Of a stretch of DNA of 64,000 nucleotides, positions 52,147-62,830 are shown piece after piece. Source of the stretch: Pomacea canaliculata (Eukaryota; Mollusca; Gastropoda; Architaenioglossa; Ampullariidae); the NCBI RefSeq assembly GCF_003073045.1, contig NC_037600.1, positions 12,016,758 through 12,080,757 on the forward strand. The letters run 5' to 3'. The notes under the pieces were generated by a model, which had not been told where the DNA came from, made no database searches, and saw only the letters and a list, made by a program, of their open reading frames with translations. Position numbers and translations under genes: made by a program. Within the stretch, counting starts at the first letter, position 1, and every line of letters begins with the position of its first letter.

Positions 52147-53122
52147 TCAATGCACACCAACGTAATTTCTAGATGCTACTTTTAGGGAAGGACACGTAAA
52201 CTTACTGCACAAAAGATTTATCAGATAAACGAAAACAAAAATATTTTGTATTAGCATACTCATATTAGAAAAAACACTATAAATAGTTTGTATTTTTCTA
52301 ACGTTTTCACGTGTTTCTTCACATTTTGTTTATTTATCATTAAACTAATTCTGAGTTCAGTATTCTACAATAATTTTAGATGCTTAAAAAAAATTTTCAA
52401 ATCGATTGCATGCTAATTACAAATATACCAAATATTGTATAAATAACTGAAAAAGTCGCTTAAGACGTGGTTCTCGTTATATCTCGAAGTTTCGAGAAAC
52501 ATTGTACTTCCGTCGCCCTCTTAATAGCACGTGACTTCCTCCTTCTCGTTCTTTCCTCTCACGTTGGTGGAGCCGGTCGGACCAGAGCCTATAGTAGAAT
52601 GGAGAATCTTCAGATGATATCGTTCATAAATGAACTCACAATGAAAGAAGGTGATTATTGCTTGTCTCTTTATCATTGAAAGGCGATAAAAGATATTAAG
52701 GTTGTAGGCCATTTCTTGTCGCGAAAATAATTATTTTACCACTTCGTTAACTACGAAGTGCACGTGGTTCCTGACCTGTTCATATCAAACGATGCTTGAT
52801 ATTCACTTTAATCAATGATTGCCACTCGACTTACCTGCCAATTAGAATAATTGATTCGTTTGCTAAGTTATCAGACAGGGACAGCACATATCTTTTAAAT
52901 GTCCACTGATGCCAAAATAGCGATTTTAACGAAATTTTCGGCTCTATTCGTTACCAGAAGGTTCGTGATGTTAGTGGTTAGTGATCTTTAGCAGTCCACG
53001 GATGTGGGAGGAAATGCGGTAGCCAATAGGACTAGTGGCACGAATGTTCCGTTTGAAAATCTTACTGTCGTGGGTTTTCTGACCAAAGGAATGCTGCTGT
53101 ATATTAGCGTTGTTACAAGAAA

Positions 53123-53201
53123 CTGCCTGTGATGACCATATTTGCTACTCTTGACATTGAGGAATGACGAAAATCTAACCACCTGTCTTCAGGTCTGAGG
53201 C
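53123..53201 (+). ncRNA. SNORD76: Box C/D snoRNA, SNORD76-like
   Basis: Terminal stem TGCC/GGCA, box C GTGATGA (53128-53134), box D CTGA (53194-53197). The guide ATTTGCTACTCTTGA matches recalled human U76 and is complementary to 28S AGUAGCAAAU. The second half (AATCTAACCACC...CTGAGGCA) also echoes U76. Confidence 0.8.
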
Positions 53202-53799
53202 AAAGTGTGCTTTTAGATTAAATGATCAGGTTCTTTTTGCATAAATCATGGCAAGATTGCAAAGGGTGCGAGTCCTCCAAATCGTTCATTTTGTAACTTC
53301 TCAAATCTGCGCCGGTAACTTTTTTTACACCCTAGTACTTCATTTGGTTAATGTATTTAAAGAGGTGAAGATTGCTTTGAGTGGAAACCAAAGACGTAAG
53401 ATCTTTTTTCCAAGTAAAAACATTCTTTAACCTTTTGTGGCATTTATAGCAAAAGATGGGGGCAGCTGTATAAGCAATCCATGACGACTGCTTCAGATTA
53501 TGTATGTAAAAATAAACCTGCAAGTGATATCAACTATTTTTGTCACTGAATCCACTGTTTTGATGTCAGTAGTGTACAGTTGGCGACGCAAGTACGAATA
53601 GTAAAAGCCTTTTCTACAAAGAGCTGTTGCAAAAACATTGTTCTGATTTTATGTTAATTTTCATTTTCAGGCTTTGCTAATCATTTAGCAGGTCTTTGTG
53701 CATTTAGGAACAGCTGGCTCAGGCTTTCACATAGAAGAGGTGGGTTAATTGTCATGCATGATTACTGTTATAGGGTTGAGTACATCATTGTATCCTGGT

Positions 53800-53867
53800 C
53801 AAGTTAATGATGTACTTACTTTTCTGACACTGATCTGCATTGATGTCGCATTATCAACTGAAACTTG
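53800..53867 (+). ncRNA. Box C/D snoRNA candidate, unassigned
   Basis: Stem CAAGTT/AACTTG, box C-like ATGATGT (53807-53813, one mismatch), D' CTGA (53824-53827), C'-like TTGATGT, box D CTGA (53858-53861). Target not recognised. Confidence 0.55.
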
Positions 53868-54320
53868 ATCTGTTTTAAGTAAAATACTTAGCTGGTGTTG
53901 CAAGTCAGTTCTCTTCTAAAAAAAAAACTCTAGTGTTTCACGATTGTCATGCATGATTAAGTACTAATTGTTACAAAGACTTGCTAATTTTCATTTCTTA
54001 CCAACATGGCTAAGTTTCCAAGATTAAGAGGTTGTTTTTTTTTGTTGTTTTTTGTTTTTTTTTTTTGTTTTTTTGTTTAGTTTTGATGAATAGTACCGTG
54101 TATGTAAAACCCAAGCCATATTACATGCCATTTCTGTCCCGTTGCATGACCTGGTTTTCTTGCCTTATGGGTCTGTCAACTAAAAGCCAAAAGGAAAGGG
54201 GTCGACTCCCTGGGCAGAGTTGTCTAATTTTTATGGAACACATTTTTGAAGCATAGATTGTAGCAATAGTTTTTCACAGGGTTAAAAATTTATACCTTTT
54301 AATAATAAATTTGTTTTTGT

Positions 54321-54397
54321 GCTCTCTGTGATGAAACTTGGAATTACCGTTTGATCTCCAAATGAAACCATCTGCGGCTAATTTTTCTGAGGAGGGC
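54321..54397 (+). ncRNA. Box C/D snoRNA, 18S guide (paralogue 1)
   Basis: Seven-pair terminal stem GCTCTCT/GGAGGGC (with wobbles), box C GTGATGA (54328-54334), box D CTGA (54387-54390). GGAATTACCG at 54340-54349 is complementary to the universal 18S CGGUAAUUCC helix, upstream of a D'-like TTGA. The predicted target is the U of GGUAA, probably Um578 of yeast. Confidence 0.75.
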
Positions 54398-54604
54398 ATT
54401 CAATAATTCACTTAAATATGGATTAGTGTTGCATGCAATGGCGCTTATCTTTTTTTTTTTTTTTTTGGAAGGTGGTGACTTGGCCGGCACATGAAAACTG
54501 CACTTGGTTTGCTACTGACAGGTATGTGCATGTTGCCTTGTCCGTTGATAAAAGTTTGCTGTTGAAAATGAATGGAGTGTCTTGAAGTGCTCAATTTTAT
54601 GCTT

Positions 54605-54684
54605 GTGCTTGCTGTGATGATAAATGGAATTACCATTTGATTTATTATGAAACAATCAGCGGCAATTCTTTCTGATCCGAGCAC
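54605..54684 (+). ncRNA. Box C/D snoRNA, 18S guide (paralogue 2)
   Basis: Stem GTGCT/AGCAC, box C GTGATGA (54614-54620), box D CTGA (54672-54675). Contains GGAATTACC at 54626-54634 and aligns along its length with the snoRNA at 54321 (TTTGAT.., ATGAAAC, GCGGC.AATT..TTCTGA), so the two arose by duplication. Confidence 0.75.
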
Positions 54685-54896
54685 ATTAGATATCAAACTT
54701 ATTTGCTTGAATGCAATTTGCTAACTTCAGCATATGTGTTTTAGGTGACAGCATACCAAGTCAGCTCTTGCTCATGGTTGGTGTAAGAGGTATGTACAAA
54801 AGATGTTCTCGGAATTCTTACACTGTTGTGTGTGGCTTTTTTTGTGTGTGTGTCTTAGGTTTGGTATCTTTGGAAATAATGCGTTAATGTGCTGGC

Positions 54897-54970
54897 TGGC
54901 GTTAATGATGAATGCATTTTCTGATCATTTTGTGATCGATAAGGAATGCCCCCGACTGAGACACCTGCCA
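54897..54970 (+). ncRNA. Box C/D snoRNA, 18S GGGGGCAUU guide
   Basis: Box C ATGATGA (54905-54911), D' TTCTGA, C'-like TGATCGA, box D CTGA (54956-54959), weak stem TGGC/GCCA. The guide AATGCCCCCGA (54945-54955) is complementary to 18S UCGGGGGCAUU; the predicted target is a G in that G-run, possibly the SNORD98 site of mammals. Confidence 0.65.
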
Positions 54971-55375
54971 TCCTTGTGTTTTTCAGTTGACATGAGTCAG
55001 CTTGTGTTTGCTCACTGTGATTTTTTTTCTCCTTAAAGGAAAGTTTTCTCATCTACCCAGTGTTGTGACATTACTCAGCTCACTGTTTAAACCCAGCTGT
55101 TTTGGAGTTGTTACTTAGGTTGAGTTAAAGCGAATAAGTGTCACTTATCAGGAAGAAGAGTAGTTAACACCCTCCTCCAGCAATCTAATAAAGATTGAGA
55201 AAAGACCATCTTTGATTAAAAATTTTCCACTGGCTGGTTTTTAGTAGTCTCTTTGTAAGTGTAGTGCTTTGTTTGTAAGAATGTTTCTTAGTGATGATTT
55301 TCTTACAGTGTTTTAAAACTAATGTGCTACTGGTATAGTACTCAGTTGCAAGAAACATCGAGTACGCTTTCTTTC

Positions 55376-55450
55376 TGCGGCAGGTGATGATACTTTGTGT
55401 TAAATGGGAATCTCTCTGATTTTGTTGATGAGCAACATTCTGATGCTGCA
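55376..55450 (+). ncRNA. SNORD79: Box C/D snoRNA, SNORD79-like
   Basis: Stem TGCGGCA/TGCTGCA, box C GTGATGA (55384-55390), D' CTGA (55416-55419), C' TGATGA (55426-55431), box D CTGA (55440-55443). The guide AAATGGGAATCTCTCTGA matches recalled human U79 and pairs with 28S GAGAUUCCC. Confidence 0.8.
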
Positions 55451-55627
55451 TTTATGGTGATAGGTGGTCTAACGTGATTTTGTTAAGTTGAAACAGCAGT
55501 GCAACATGGCATACCTATATGCAAACTTATTTCATTGAAATTTAGTAAATGTGCTGTGCCGGTTTTAAGATCTAAAAAGGCATTCATGGGTGTAACTGCA
55601 AGGAGCAATTTATATCATTAGGCAAAG

Positions 55628-55691
55628 TGTCTGTGATGATACTCTGAACTCTCTCTCTGATGTGCTGACTGAAACTTTAGTATCTGAGACA
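55628..55691 (+). ncRNA. SNORD81: Box C/D snoRNA, SNORD81-like
   Basis: Stem TGTC/GACA, box C GTGATGA (55633-55639), box D CTGA (55684-55687). The guide TGAACTCTCTC upstream of an internal CTGA matches the U81 guide and pairs with 28S GAGAGAGUUCA. Confidence 0.7.
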
Positions 55692-55859
55692 TTTTCATTC
55701 ATTTGTTTGTTTTTTGTTTTTGGCTTTTTTTTTTTTAAATTGACTGATCAGTATTTTGTTGCAGTGCCTTCTAATTCATGAGGTGGAATGTGTCAAAAGT
55801 AAAGGTGTCATTCTTCAAGGTTTGTACACAGGATATTGCTGTTCAATTACTGTTGTGGG

Positions 55860-55932
55860 TGGCTGTGGATGATGATTTCATAGTTCAGCTTACTGTTGGT
55901 GATGCAAATCTTCGCCCCTATCTGACACAGCC
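55860..55932 (+). ncRNA. SNORD80: Box C/D snoRNA, SNORD80-like
   Basis: Long stem GGCTGTG/CACAGCC, box C ATGATGA (55869-55875), C'-like GGTGATG, box D CTGA (55922-55925). CATAGTTCAGC and CTTCGCCCCTATCTGA match the two U80 guides; the latter pairs with 28S AUAGGGGCGAA. Confidence 0.85.
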
Positions 55933-56219
55933 CACCCTTACTATACCCACTGTTCATGTGTCTTCATCTTTTGTTTGATTTTGTAAATCCTTGCCTTAAA
56001 GAGCAACCTTTCAAATGTTCTAGATTATTTTGGGGTTTGGGCTTTACTACGATAAGGTAAGATTACCCTAGCAGAATAGTATTTTGGCTGTTGCAGTGTA
56101 TGTGAGCATAATGTTAATGATATAGACTAGTGTATACGAGTGTACTGTTACATGTTAAGTAGTGTTGACTCTAACCAAATGTTGACAAATTTTTAAAAAA
56201 ATCCTTGATTTACGTGCAA

Positions 56220-56296
56220 AGAGTTGATGATGACAAAAATTCCGCCATATGATCAGTCATGATTCTAACTGCCTGTTCCATGTGTCTGATGACTCT
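56220..56296 (+). ncRNA. Box C/D snoRNA, unassigned
   Basis: Stem AGAGT/ACTCT, box C ATGATGA (56227-56233), box D CTGA (56286-56289). The region before D reads AACTGCCTGTTCCATGTGT; target not recognised. Confidence 0.65.
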
Positions 56297-56404
56297 GTTT
56301 TATAAGCAGTTAAGTGTAAAAATTTGAAATTTTTCTTGATCGAGACTAAACATGCCCACCCCCATTTTTTTTTTTTGGTTGCAAAAACAAGCATGTTACT
56401 ATTT

Positions 56405-56474
56405 GCCCTAAAGTGATGATGCTAAGATAGGGACAAATGATATTGCGTGATTATTTATCTTATCTGATTTGGGC
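56405..56474 (+). ncRNA. SNORD74: Box C/D snoRNA, SNORD74-like
   Basis: Stem GCCC/GGGC, box C GTGATGA (56413-56419), box D CTGA (56464-56467). GATAGGGACA pairs with 28S UGUCCCUAUC, the invertebrate form of the site read by the human U74 guide GGTAGGGACA. Confidence 0.7.
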
Positions 56475-56700
56475 ATTTCTTACTATCTTTCATTTAATTA
56501 AAAAATGTAAAGTAGCTGTTGTTTTAACTTTTTATTTTACTGTTTTACTGCAGTGATGTGCCAAATCCTTAGAGGTGTGTTCACTGGGGAGAGTTCAGCT
56601 TGCAGCATCAAAAAGAAGAGCTATTGTGATGTCCTACTTCACAAATTAAGCCATTGCAATGATAACAATTTTTATTGCATTAAAAAGATGTTAAAATGTT

Positions 56701-57954
56701 TTTTAATGTTTTTGAATTTGTGAGCATTCTACATTCTTCACGAGTGTTTGCTTGAAAAACCAATAAGCAATTAAAAACTTTGCATGCTGTAACAATGCAA
56801 TCCCAAACTTTTGGGCAAGCAATCAGTGCATCGGCCATCTTCGCTTTTCCAGGGCATTTCCTGTAGCACTTGCAGACCTGTGCACACTTAAGCAAAAAAG
56901 TTTTCAATCACAGTTCTGCCCATAGATCAAGTTACAGAGTGTTTGGTCATTGCACTCACCCCCAAGCTGTAGGCTTAATTGCTAAGGTTGACCCATTTTA
57001 TGAGGTTAATCTTTCATACATTTGGCAAGAAAACAAAATAGCCTGTGCTGGAGCAAAGCAGACTAAGGGCGAACAATCCAGTTGAATGAAAAGAAAATAA
57101 CATTTATTATTTGTGCATAGCTTGGGATTTAAATTTAGTCAGATGAACCATCTTGGCATATTGTGACCTCTGGTTTTACATACAAAGTAAGCATTTGCGC
57201 TTCAGTAACTGCATTGGCTTTCAAGTTGAGTAGTGCTAAATGATTTTCCATTGCAGTCCTAATAGATTGTGACATGTAATCATCAAGTCAATACTGTCAT
57301 GTATATATGGGAGTAGGTATGCTGTTGCGTGGAAAGCAAATAAGGTGTAACAAAAAAGTATGGATGGTGGAAAGAGGTCACAGCCTTCATCTGTAACCTT
57401 AAAACTTTCCCCCTCATCCTTTTGATTGGTAATTTCTTTCTGATGAAGATAAAAAAAAGTGTTAGAACTGATCTTGATGTAAGACCTTAAGATATGATTT
57501 AACAAGAAAGACCGAACAGCACTGACAAAAAGATAATTCAACTAGCTGACAAAATTGAAAACTGTTATGTTTACACTATTTCCGGCTTTAAAGGGATGGG
57601 CAAGACAACAAAGGATGATAAAGAACCCCGAACCTTATGTGGCTATGACTACAGCATCCAATAAGACAATAGAGCACACATTCGTAAAAAATATATATAG
57701 TAAGTGCATAATGACGGAATATTTAGCAACTGAATACTTGGCGTCTATATCCCTCTTGGTGAAAATCCTACAGCTTTCTTTCCCTAATCAACACATTAGA
57801 ATTTGGTCTCTTCTTGATCAAACCGTTGAATTAAGCACATGGATCGCAAAGGCCACAGCAGCGATTGACACATTGGACATGATTTAAAGAAGCAATATCA
57901 TACAGTTTGCTAGATAGTAGGGATGCCGAAGATAAGTAGTCCATGTTACTATTC
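56701..57954. other. Intergenic, no gene seen
   Basis: AT-rich DNA downstream of the snoRNA host. Open frames are short, without domains or splice support. Confidence 0.45.
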
Positions 57955-58010
57955 GAGGGACATAGGGCCGCAACAACACCTCACCATAGGACCCGGCTTT
58001 GGACAGCACA
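57955..58010 (+). repeat. SINE family B fragment
   Basis: GGGCCGCAACAACACCTCAC, then GGACCCGGCTTTGGACAGCA, matching the inverse of 42350-42510. Confidence 0.6.
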
Positions 58011-58014
58011 GATA

Positions 58015-58210
58015 TCCTTTCCCTCACTTTGTACTGTTCTTTTCCAAGTCTGCTTCTGTCTCCCAACTCTCCTCTGTCCTTGAGGGTTCCAGTCAAGTGC
58101 CTGCTTGGCAATGGTGTCAGCTGATTTGCGCAGGGTGTGTCCTATTCAGCCCCATTTGCGCTTTTTAATGTCTTGACTAGTGCCATTTTGGTTGGTTCTT
58201 CAGTGAAGAG
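58015..58210 (-). mobile_element. LINE fragment, ORF2 C-terminal tail
   Basis: The minus strand encodes IKKRKWG, IGHTLRKSADTIAKQALDWN and PQGQRRVGRQKQTW, the typical C-terminal tail of RTE/CFDP2-like mollusc LINE polyproteins. It has an internal stop and lacks the reverse transcriptase core. It is probably the same LINE family as the endonuclease start at 22100. Confidence 0.7.
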
Positions 58211-58349
58211 CATCCTCTGGGAATCTCTTGAGCGAGGACAAAGACAATGAGGGTTAAGAGAAGAACAAACATAAAATAAAAGACTAAACATGCCACTCAG
58301 AAGGAATGATGCAAGAACTGTCTCTATGTCCCCGACGATATTGTGTAAA

Positions 58350-58530
58350 AGATTGGGATTGGTGTTTTACGCCGAGCCAGCAACGAAGGTTATATCACGG
58401 CAAGGCAGCCAGCCCTGTAAACAGATGTAACTTACACAGAAAGAACAACGTGCCCGAGACGAGAGCTGAACCTAGGACAGCCATCCTTCACTGTATTGGT
58501 GACAGGCGTTAACCGCTCAAACCGTGTGTA
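58350..58530 (-). repeat. SINE family A, fullest copy
   Basis: On the minus strand from 58530: an A-box-like GAGCGGTTAACGCCTGTCACC stretch, a B-box-like GGTTCAGCTCTC, the core CAGGGCTGGCTGCCTTGCCG, and the tail GCTGGCTCGGCGTAAAACACC. Used here as the reference copy for the family. Confidence 0.75.
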
Positions 58531-61100
58531 AAAGAAGATATGAATGAATAATCTTCCAGGGAAAACAAATCGACGATGGTTTAACACAAGCCAAATGACA
58601 GATTTATAGGTACAGGCAAATAGAAAATCGCGCGGGCATACTTATGTGTGGCACCTCTTCACCCACCCCGGGGAATTTGGTACTAAAATTCAGTAGGCTA
58701 GGTAGGTGGACTATAATAGAAATAGCAGTTGTGTATGTGTAAGTAATGTAAATAAATCTGTCTTTGAACCTATTTACTTGTGGGAGCATGTCTTTCGACA
58801 AGAATGCTCGCACTTATGTTCTGGTCATGCGAAAATAGTGAACGAGATTTGTGTCGTCCGTAGCTGTGATATAGCAGAAGAAAACACACTTTTGTTCGGG
58901 AAAATGCAGGGACGTTTGTACATTCCAAGGTCGGCTAGGTGCGGGTGTGCAGTAGATGAGCAAAAAACAAAAAAATAAATTAAAAAAACCGCACCAACAC
59001 AACGCTAGGTACATTAGATAACGCACCCGACGAAGGAAAGCCAAAATTTCTACAATTACTACAATGCTACAAGGCTGTTCTCCACTTAAAGGAAGCTGCT
59101 TATCTCTACTAGCTGCTTATTCACATAGGTTTCTGTTTTGCTAACATTGTTATTTTGTGGTCATAGGTGTCTTACGTGTCACGGGACGGCTCTCGTCACT
59201 TTGACTGATTCCATCCTCTCCGCCCGTCTCGTAGCGGAAAAAGATACATCCAATACATATTAAGAAATGATATATTCAAGAAAAATTTCTATATTATTGG
59301 AAGTTGAACTTTAGAGTCCCAGAAGTAACCAAAGCCTTCCTGTCTAACCTTACTTTTAGAAAGGAAGCTGACAGCTTGTATCCAGTTTGCATTTGTGTCT
59401 GTTGTTCCTATATCTCATCTACTCCTGTCTTTGCCCCCTTTTCTCTGTCTGCATTGTCTCTTATACATTAGGTGTAATATGTAATTTACCATTTTGTTCA
59501 ACCGTTCTTTTCTGAATAACTCCCAGCAAACACGCAAGATTGGGCCAAGCTAGGGAAAATCTTGTAACATTGGTTTGCCCAGAAAGATACAGATGCAGGT
59601 GGTGTTAGGTGGTCCGTTGGTCGTCTTTTTTGGCGTGATTTTTCTAACGAACACCCATTGTAGTGTGAAAGTACGTATAACTGTTGTTTTTTTTTTTTTT
59701 TAGGAGCATTGTGCTACTTTAATTCTTCTCTAACATTGCCTGCTTCATTCTTCCCTCTGAAGATTTTCCTGATCTGCAACAACTGTTCTTGCCATTTTGG
59801 GAAAACTTGTTGGTGCAGTCAAGGAAGTTGTGCTCATGTAGTCGGTGTGTGTTTGTGTACAGCAATAAGAGGGCGCTATTGGAAGTGATCTACACATAAA
59901 ACTACTGATGACAGTCCGCACAATCGTGATTGACCCCCGATCATGTCGAAAAGCAGTCTATGCGAACACACTAAGGATCAACACACCTTTTCGTTCACGG
60001 TGACTCGTCCTTATACCTGCAATCACAATCGCGGAGTTCATCGATTTGTATAGTTGGCATCTTACACCAACGGAACTGCTACCTACCCCGACACATAATC
60101 ATCCTGAATGCCACGAACCCGAGCATAGCCAGAGCCTACTACTTCTATTCTATGATATGTTGTAAACAAACGCGCGTACACACGCGAGCGCGTAAAATTT
60201 TGTCTCTCATTTACAACAAATACCACACTCTCGTTTTTCAAGCCCTTTTCAATTTATTGAACATACACTTTAATGAAGTACAGTAAAATAGCTATTCGTG
60301 CTAGGTCAAGCGGTGGATTTACAGGGATAGTGTTTGTCTGACCACAGAAGTCTCCCTGCTAGATGCAAAATACGGGGAAAGAAACAATTAATTGATTTTA
60401 TTTCTGGAAAAGGCCTTCGGCCGGTTTCAAGCGGAATCCAAACAATATACAATACAATGCAAGAAGCACATCATAATCTAGACGAACTGTATAGAGTCCA
60501 ATATTCAATTATTAGTTACATTATTAACTAAAAACCTGCCAGTATTTTCTACCAGCATGGATAACTGGAAAGCAGATGGTAATACTGTTTACATTTCTTT
60601 CTTACTACCCTGTATCTTGATCATAAGAATTCAAAATTTATAACAAAGCATACCTGTTTATATAACTTCATTGATTAGTAAGAATATGTTGTAAGTAAAT
60701 AACATGATATACGAGTGAACATTCTTTTCACTTAATTTTGCTCAAACCAAAAACTGTTTTGTTTTCCTGTTTTATTTACTACCATCAATTCAAACTTTGA
60801 GGAGAATGAGCTATCAGAAGGCAGTATACTGTTATGTACGATTCTTTTCTCGAATGATAGTCTGTACACATATATTGTGCCACAGCAATATACTTAAGAA
60901 TAATTAAGCTTGTGTTTTGCTCAGGGTTGCATATAAAATATATGAAATGGCTTGTTTCTGTGGGAGAAACAGGCGATTGGGGAAACACCTGTCATTGTAC
61001 TTCAATTGCATGTCGCAATTAACTTTATGCAGCCCTTCATAGTGTTTAAAAGTTGTTGAATTAGCACCAGAACAAGTTTCATAGCTGTCAAAGATTGAGA
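58531..61100. other. Intergenic, no gene seen
   Basis: No supported exon on either strand. A T-run lies at 59684-59701. Confidence 0.4.
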
Positions 61101-61138
61101 CGAAGGGGTTTTATTTTGCGCGGTCTGCCCAGGCTGCT

Positions 61139-62280
61139 GACGTCACGCTTCCGAAGTCTTCCGAAGTTTTTCCCTTCATTGCGACGTTTGCGAAAAATCA
61201 ACTCAGTATGCATTAATTTTTTTAAATAACAATTTAAATTCTTATGGGCTTAATTGATTGTAAAGATATTTTAATTTCCATTTTACTAAATATGTTTGCA
61301 AACGGCATTTTCTTTTCACAGCAAAGTAGGCAATATGAAAAGGCCTGGTGAAAAGGAAAAAAAAATCCACCTGTCCATCAAAGCACTGTCTAAATGTAGA
61401 CTTGAACTTCAGAAAAATTTGAATCACGTGGGTTTTAATTCTGTAAGTCACCCTCTATTCAGAATGTGTCATTGATTTCACAGCAGAAGCTTCTGTTCTG
61501 GTGTCAGGTTCATGTAGTGTGAGTTTTTTTAAACATGAAAAAAAACATTTTTCTTTTTTCTTTTTCATAGCACATAGCCTCTAATATACTCTATAATCTC
61601 TATTTCCTCATCAGCCACCTTAAATCAGTTGCAGACTGATTATTAGCCAAGTTGTAGTTTTCATTTACCATCGTGTCGCGTGTCATACTTTGGTTCTAGG
61701 CCTTTCTCTCAGTGCTTGGGGACGCTCCTATTTTAGAAAGGTAGCTAGCAACAGACGACGGTTGACGTCTTGTTTCAGGCTTTTTTTAAATCCGGTGCGC
61801 GGGAAAAGTCATTCTCCTGCTGACGGTAGCAGCGCCTGACGTCATGTTCTTGCTACGTCACGCCACGTCTGCTTGAGTGCGCGTGGCTTAGGTGTCGTGG
61901 GCGCTGGCTATTGGTTGCAGCCCCTGGGAGACTATGTGGTGACCCCAGAGCGTAGCGTCTCTCGAAGCGTTTTTTCTTACCAAGGCGGGAAAAGTTTCGA
62001 AGAGAAAGCGGTTGGAGACCGTGCAAATAGGCAAGGTACTATGTGTATACTCAGCCACGACTGACCACAAGACGGGGGCACTGAGAGGCTGGTTCTGATG
62101 TTGAGTTGAAGCCAGCAGTGACCGCCGGGAGTTGTGGGAAGTTCAGGAGCTGGCGGAAATACAGTACGTGTATTCGGCTGACACCACCAATGTCTACGTT
62201 CGACGGGTGTATGCTTCAGATTCTGCTGTGGAGAGCGGGTGACTGCCGGACTGTAGCACTATCCATGTGGGTGAGTTGTA
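61139..62280 (+). promoter_or_regulatory. CRE-containing, GC-richer promoter-like region
   Basis: Palindromic TGACGTCA occurs at 61139-61146 and 61837-61844, with further ACGTCA sites at 61855-61860 and an inverted CCAAT near 61911. Base composition is clearly less AT-rich from about 61680 to 62290 than around it. A strong donor (GTGAGT) begins at 62271. This looks like the start of a + strand transcript. A 45-codon open stretch without ATG (62105-62242, starting VEASSDRRELWEVQELAEIQ) may or may not be coding. Confidence 0.4.
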
Positions 62281-62723
62281 CTGTACTGTGCCGCGGTGTA
62301 GCAAGATATAGAACTTTGAGCAAGACTCGATGTTGAAGCGAGGCATTTAATATTTGAATCGTTCTTTAAAGAAGTTGAACATACAGACACCGCGCTTTCT
62401 GGCAAGGTATAACACGATGGGGCTATGACAGCGTGTTAATTTTGTTTTTGTTCTGCAGAAATTAGTACGGATCGCAGTAGGGTACCTCGATTGAAATGTA
62501 TTTTAAGTCGATTTCTAACTTTTATTTTAACATAACAGTATATTTTCCTGATAGTTTAATAACCAAGGAATTCATTTTTAAAGAAAAAACAAACTGTACA
62601 AAACTGACCCCTATCACCTTTCGGGGCTTCTAGCACAAAACTGCTCCGCGGGACTTAAGATTCATTTCGTTGTGGAGGGTCACAATTTACAAATCCCAAT
62701 TTTTCCATTTTTATTATCTTCAG

Positions 62724-62830
62724 AAGCTGTACAGAAGAACAATGGGTGCATGGTGGCTTCAGATAACATCATCGAAAAAAGCAGCAGCAGAAAGAGTCGG
62801 GGTAGAAAGCAGAGGAGAGAACAAAACTAG
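62724..62830 (+). other. Possible exon, basic C-terminus
   Basis: Preceded by a T-rich tract and TTCAG. In one frame (needing a phase-1 upstream exon) it reads AVQKNNGCMVASDN then IEKSSSRKSRGRKQRREQN and a TAG at 62828-62830, a plausible basic C-terminus. I could not find a matching phase-1 donor upstream with confidence, so this is tentative. Confidence 0.25.

Larger units (their letters stand above)
52515..56700 (+). ncRNA. GAS5-like multi-snoRNA host gene (non-coding)
   Basis: A spliced transcript whose introns carry at least ten box C/D snoRNA candidates. The start region (about 52534-52560, CTTCCTCCTTCTCGTTCTTT) is a long pyrimidine run like a 5'-TOP promoter, typical of snoRNA host genes. 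Short exons with no shared frame are visible between snoRNAs: 53671-53739, 54472-54521, 54745-54789 (donor GTATGT), 55765-55804, 56024-56056 (donor GTAAGA), and a last exon from 56554 with ATTAAA at 56679-56684. Members resembling SNORD76, 79, 81, 80 and 74 are all GAS5 residents in mammals. The short frame starting MENLQMISFINEL at about 52599 is probably not functional. Divergent from HSPA5 with about 500 bases between starts. Confidence 0.75.

Noticed and set aside
52599-52660. Short frame starting MENLQMISFINEL in the snoRNA host first exon
   Set aside because: Very short, no continuation through the later exons; a chance frame in a non-coding host is more likely.
53505-53575. Possible extra box C/D snoRNA (GTGATAT, CACTGA, TTGATGT)
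   Set aside because: Box C is degenerate, there is no terminal box D in the right place and no convincing stem.
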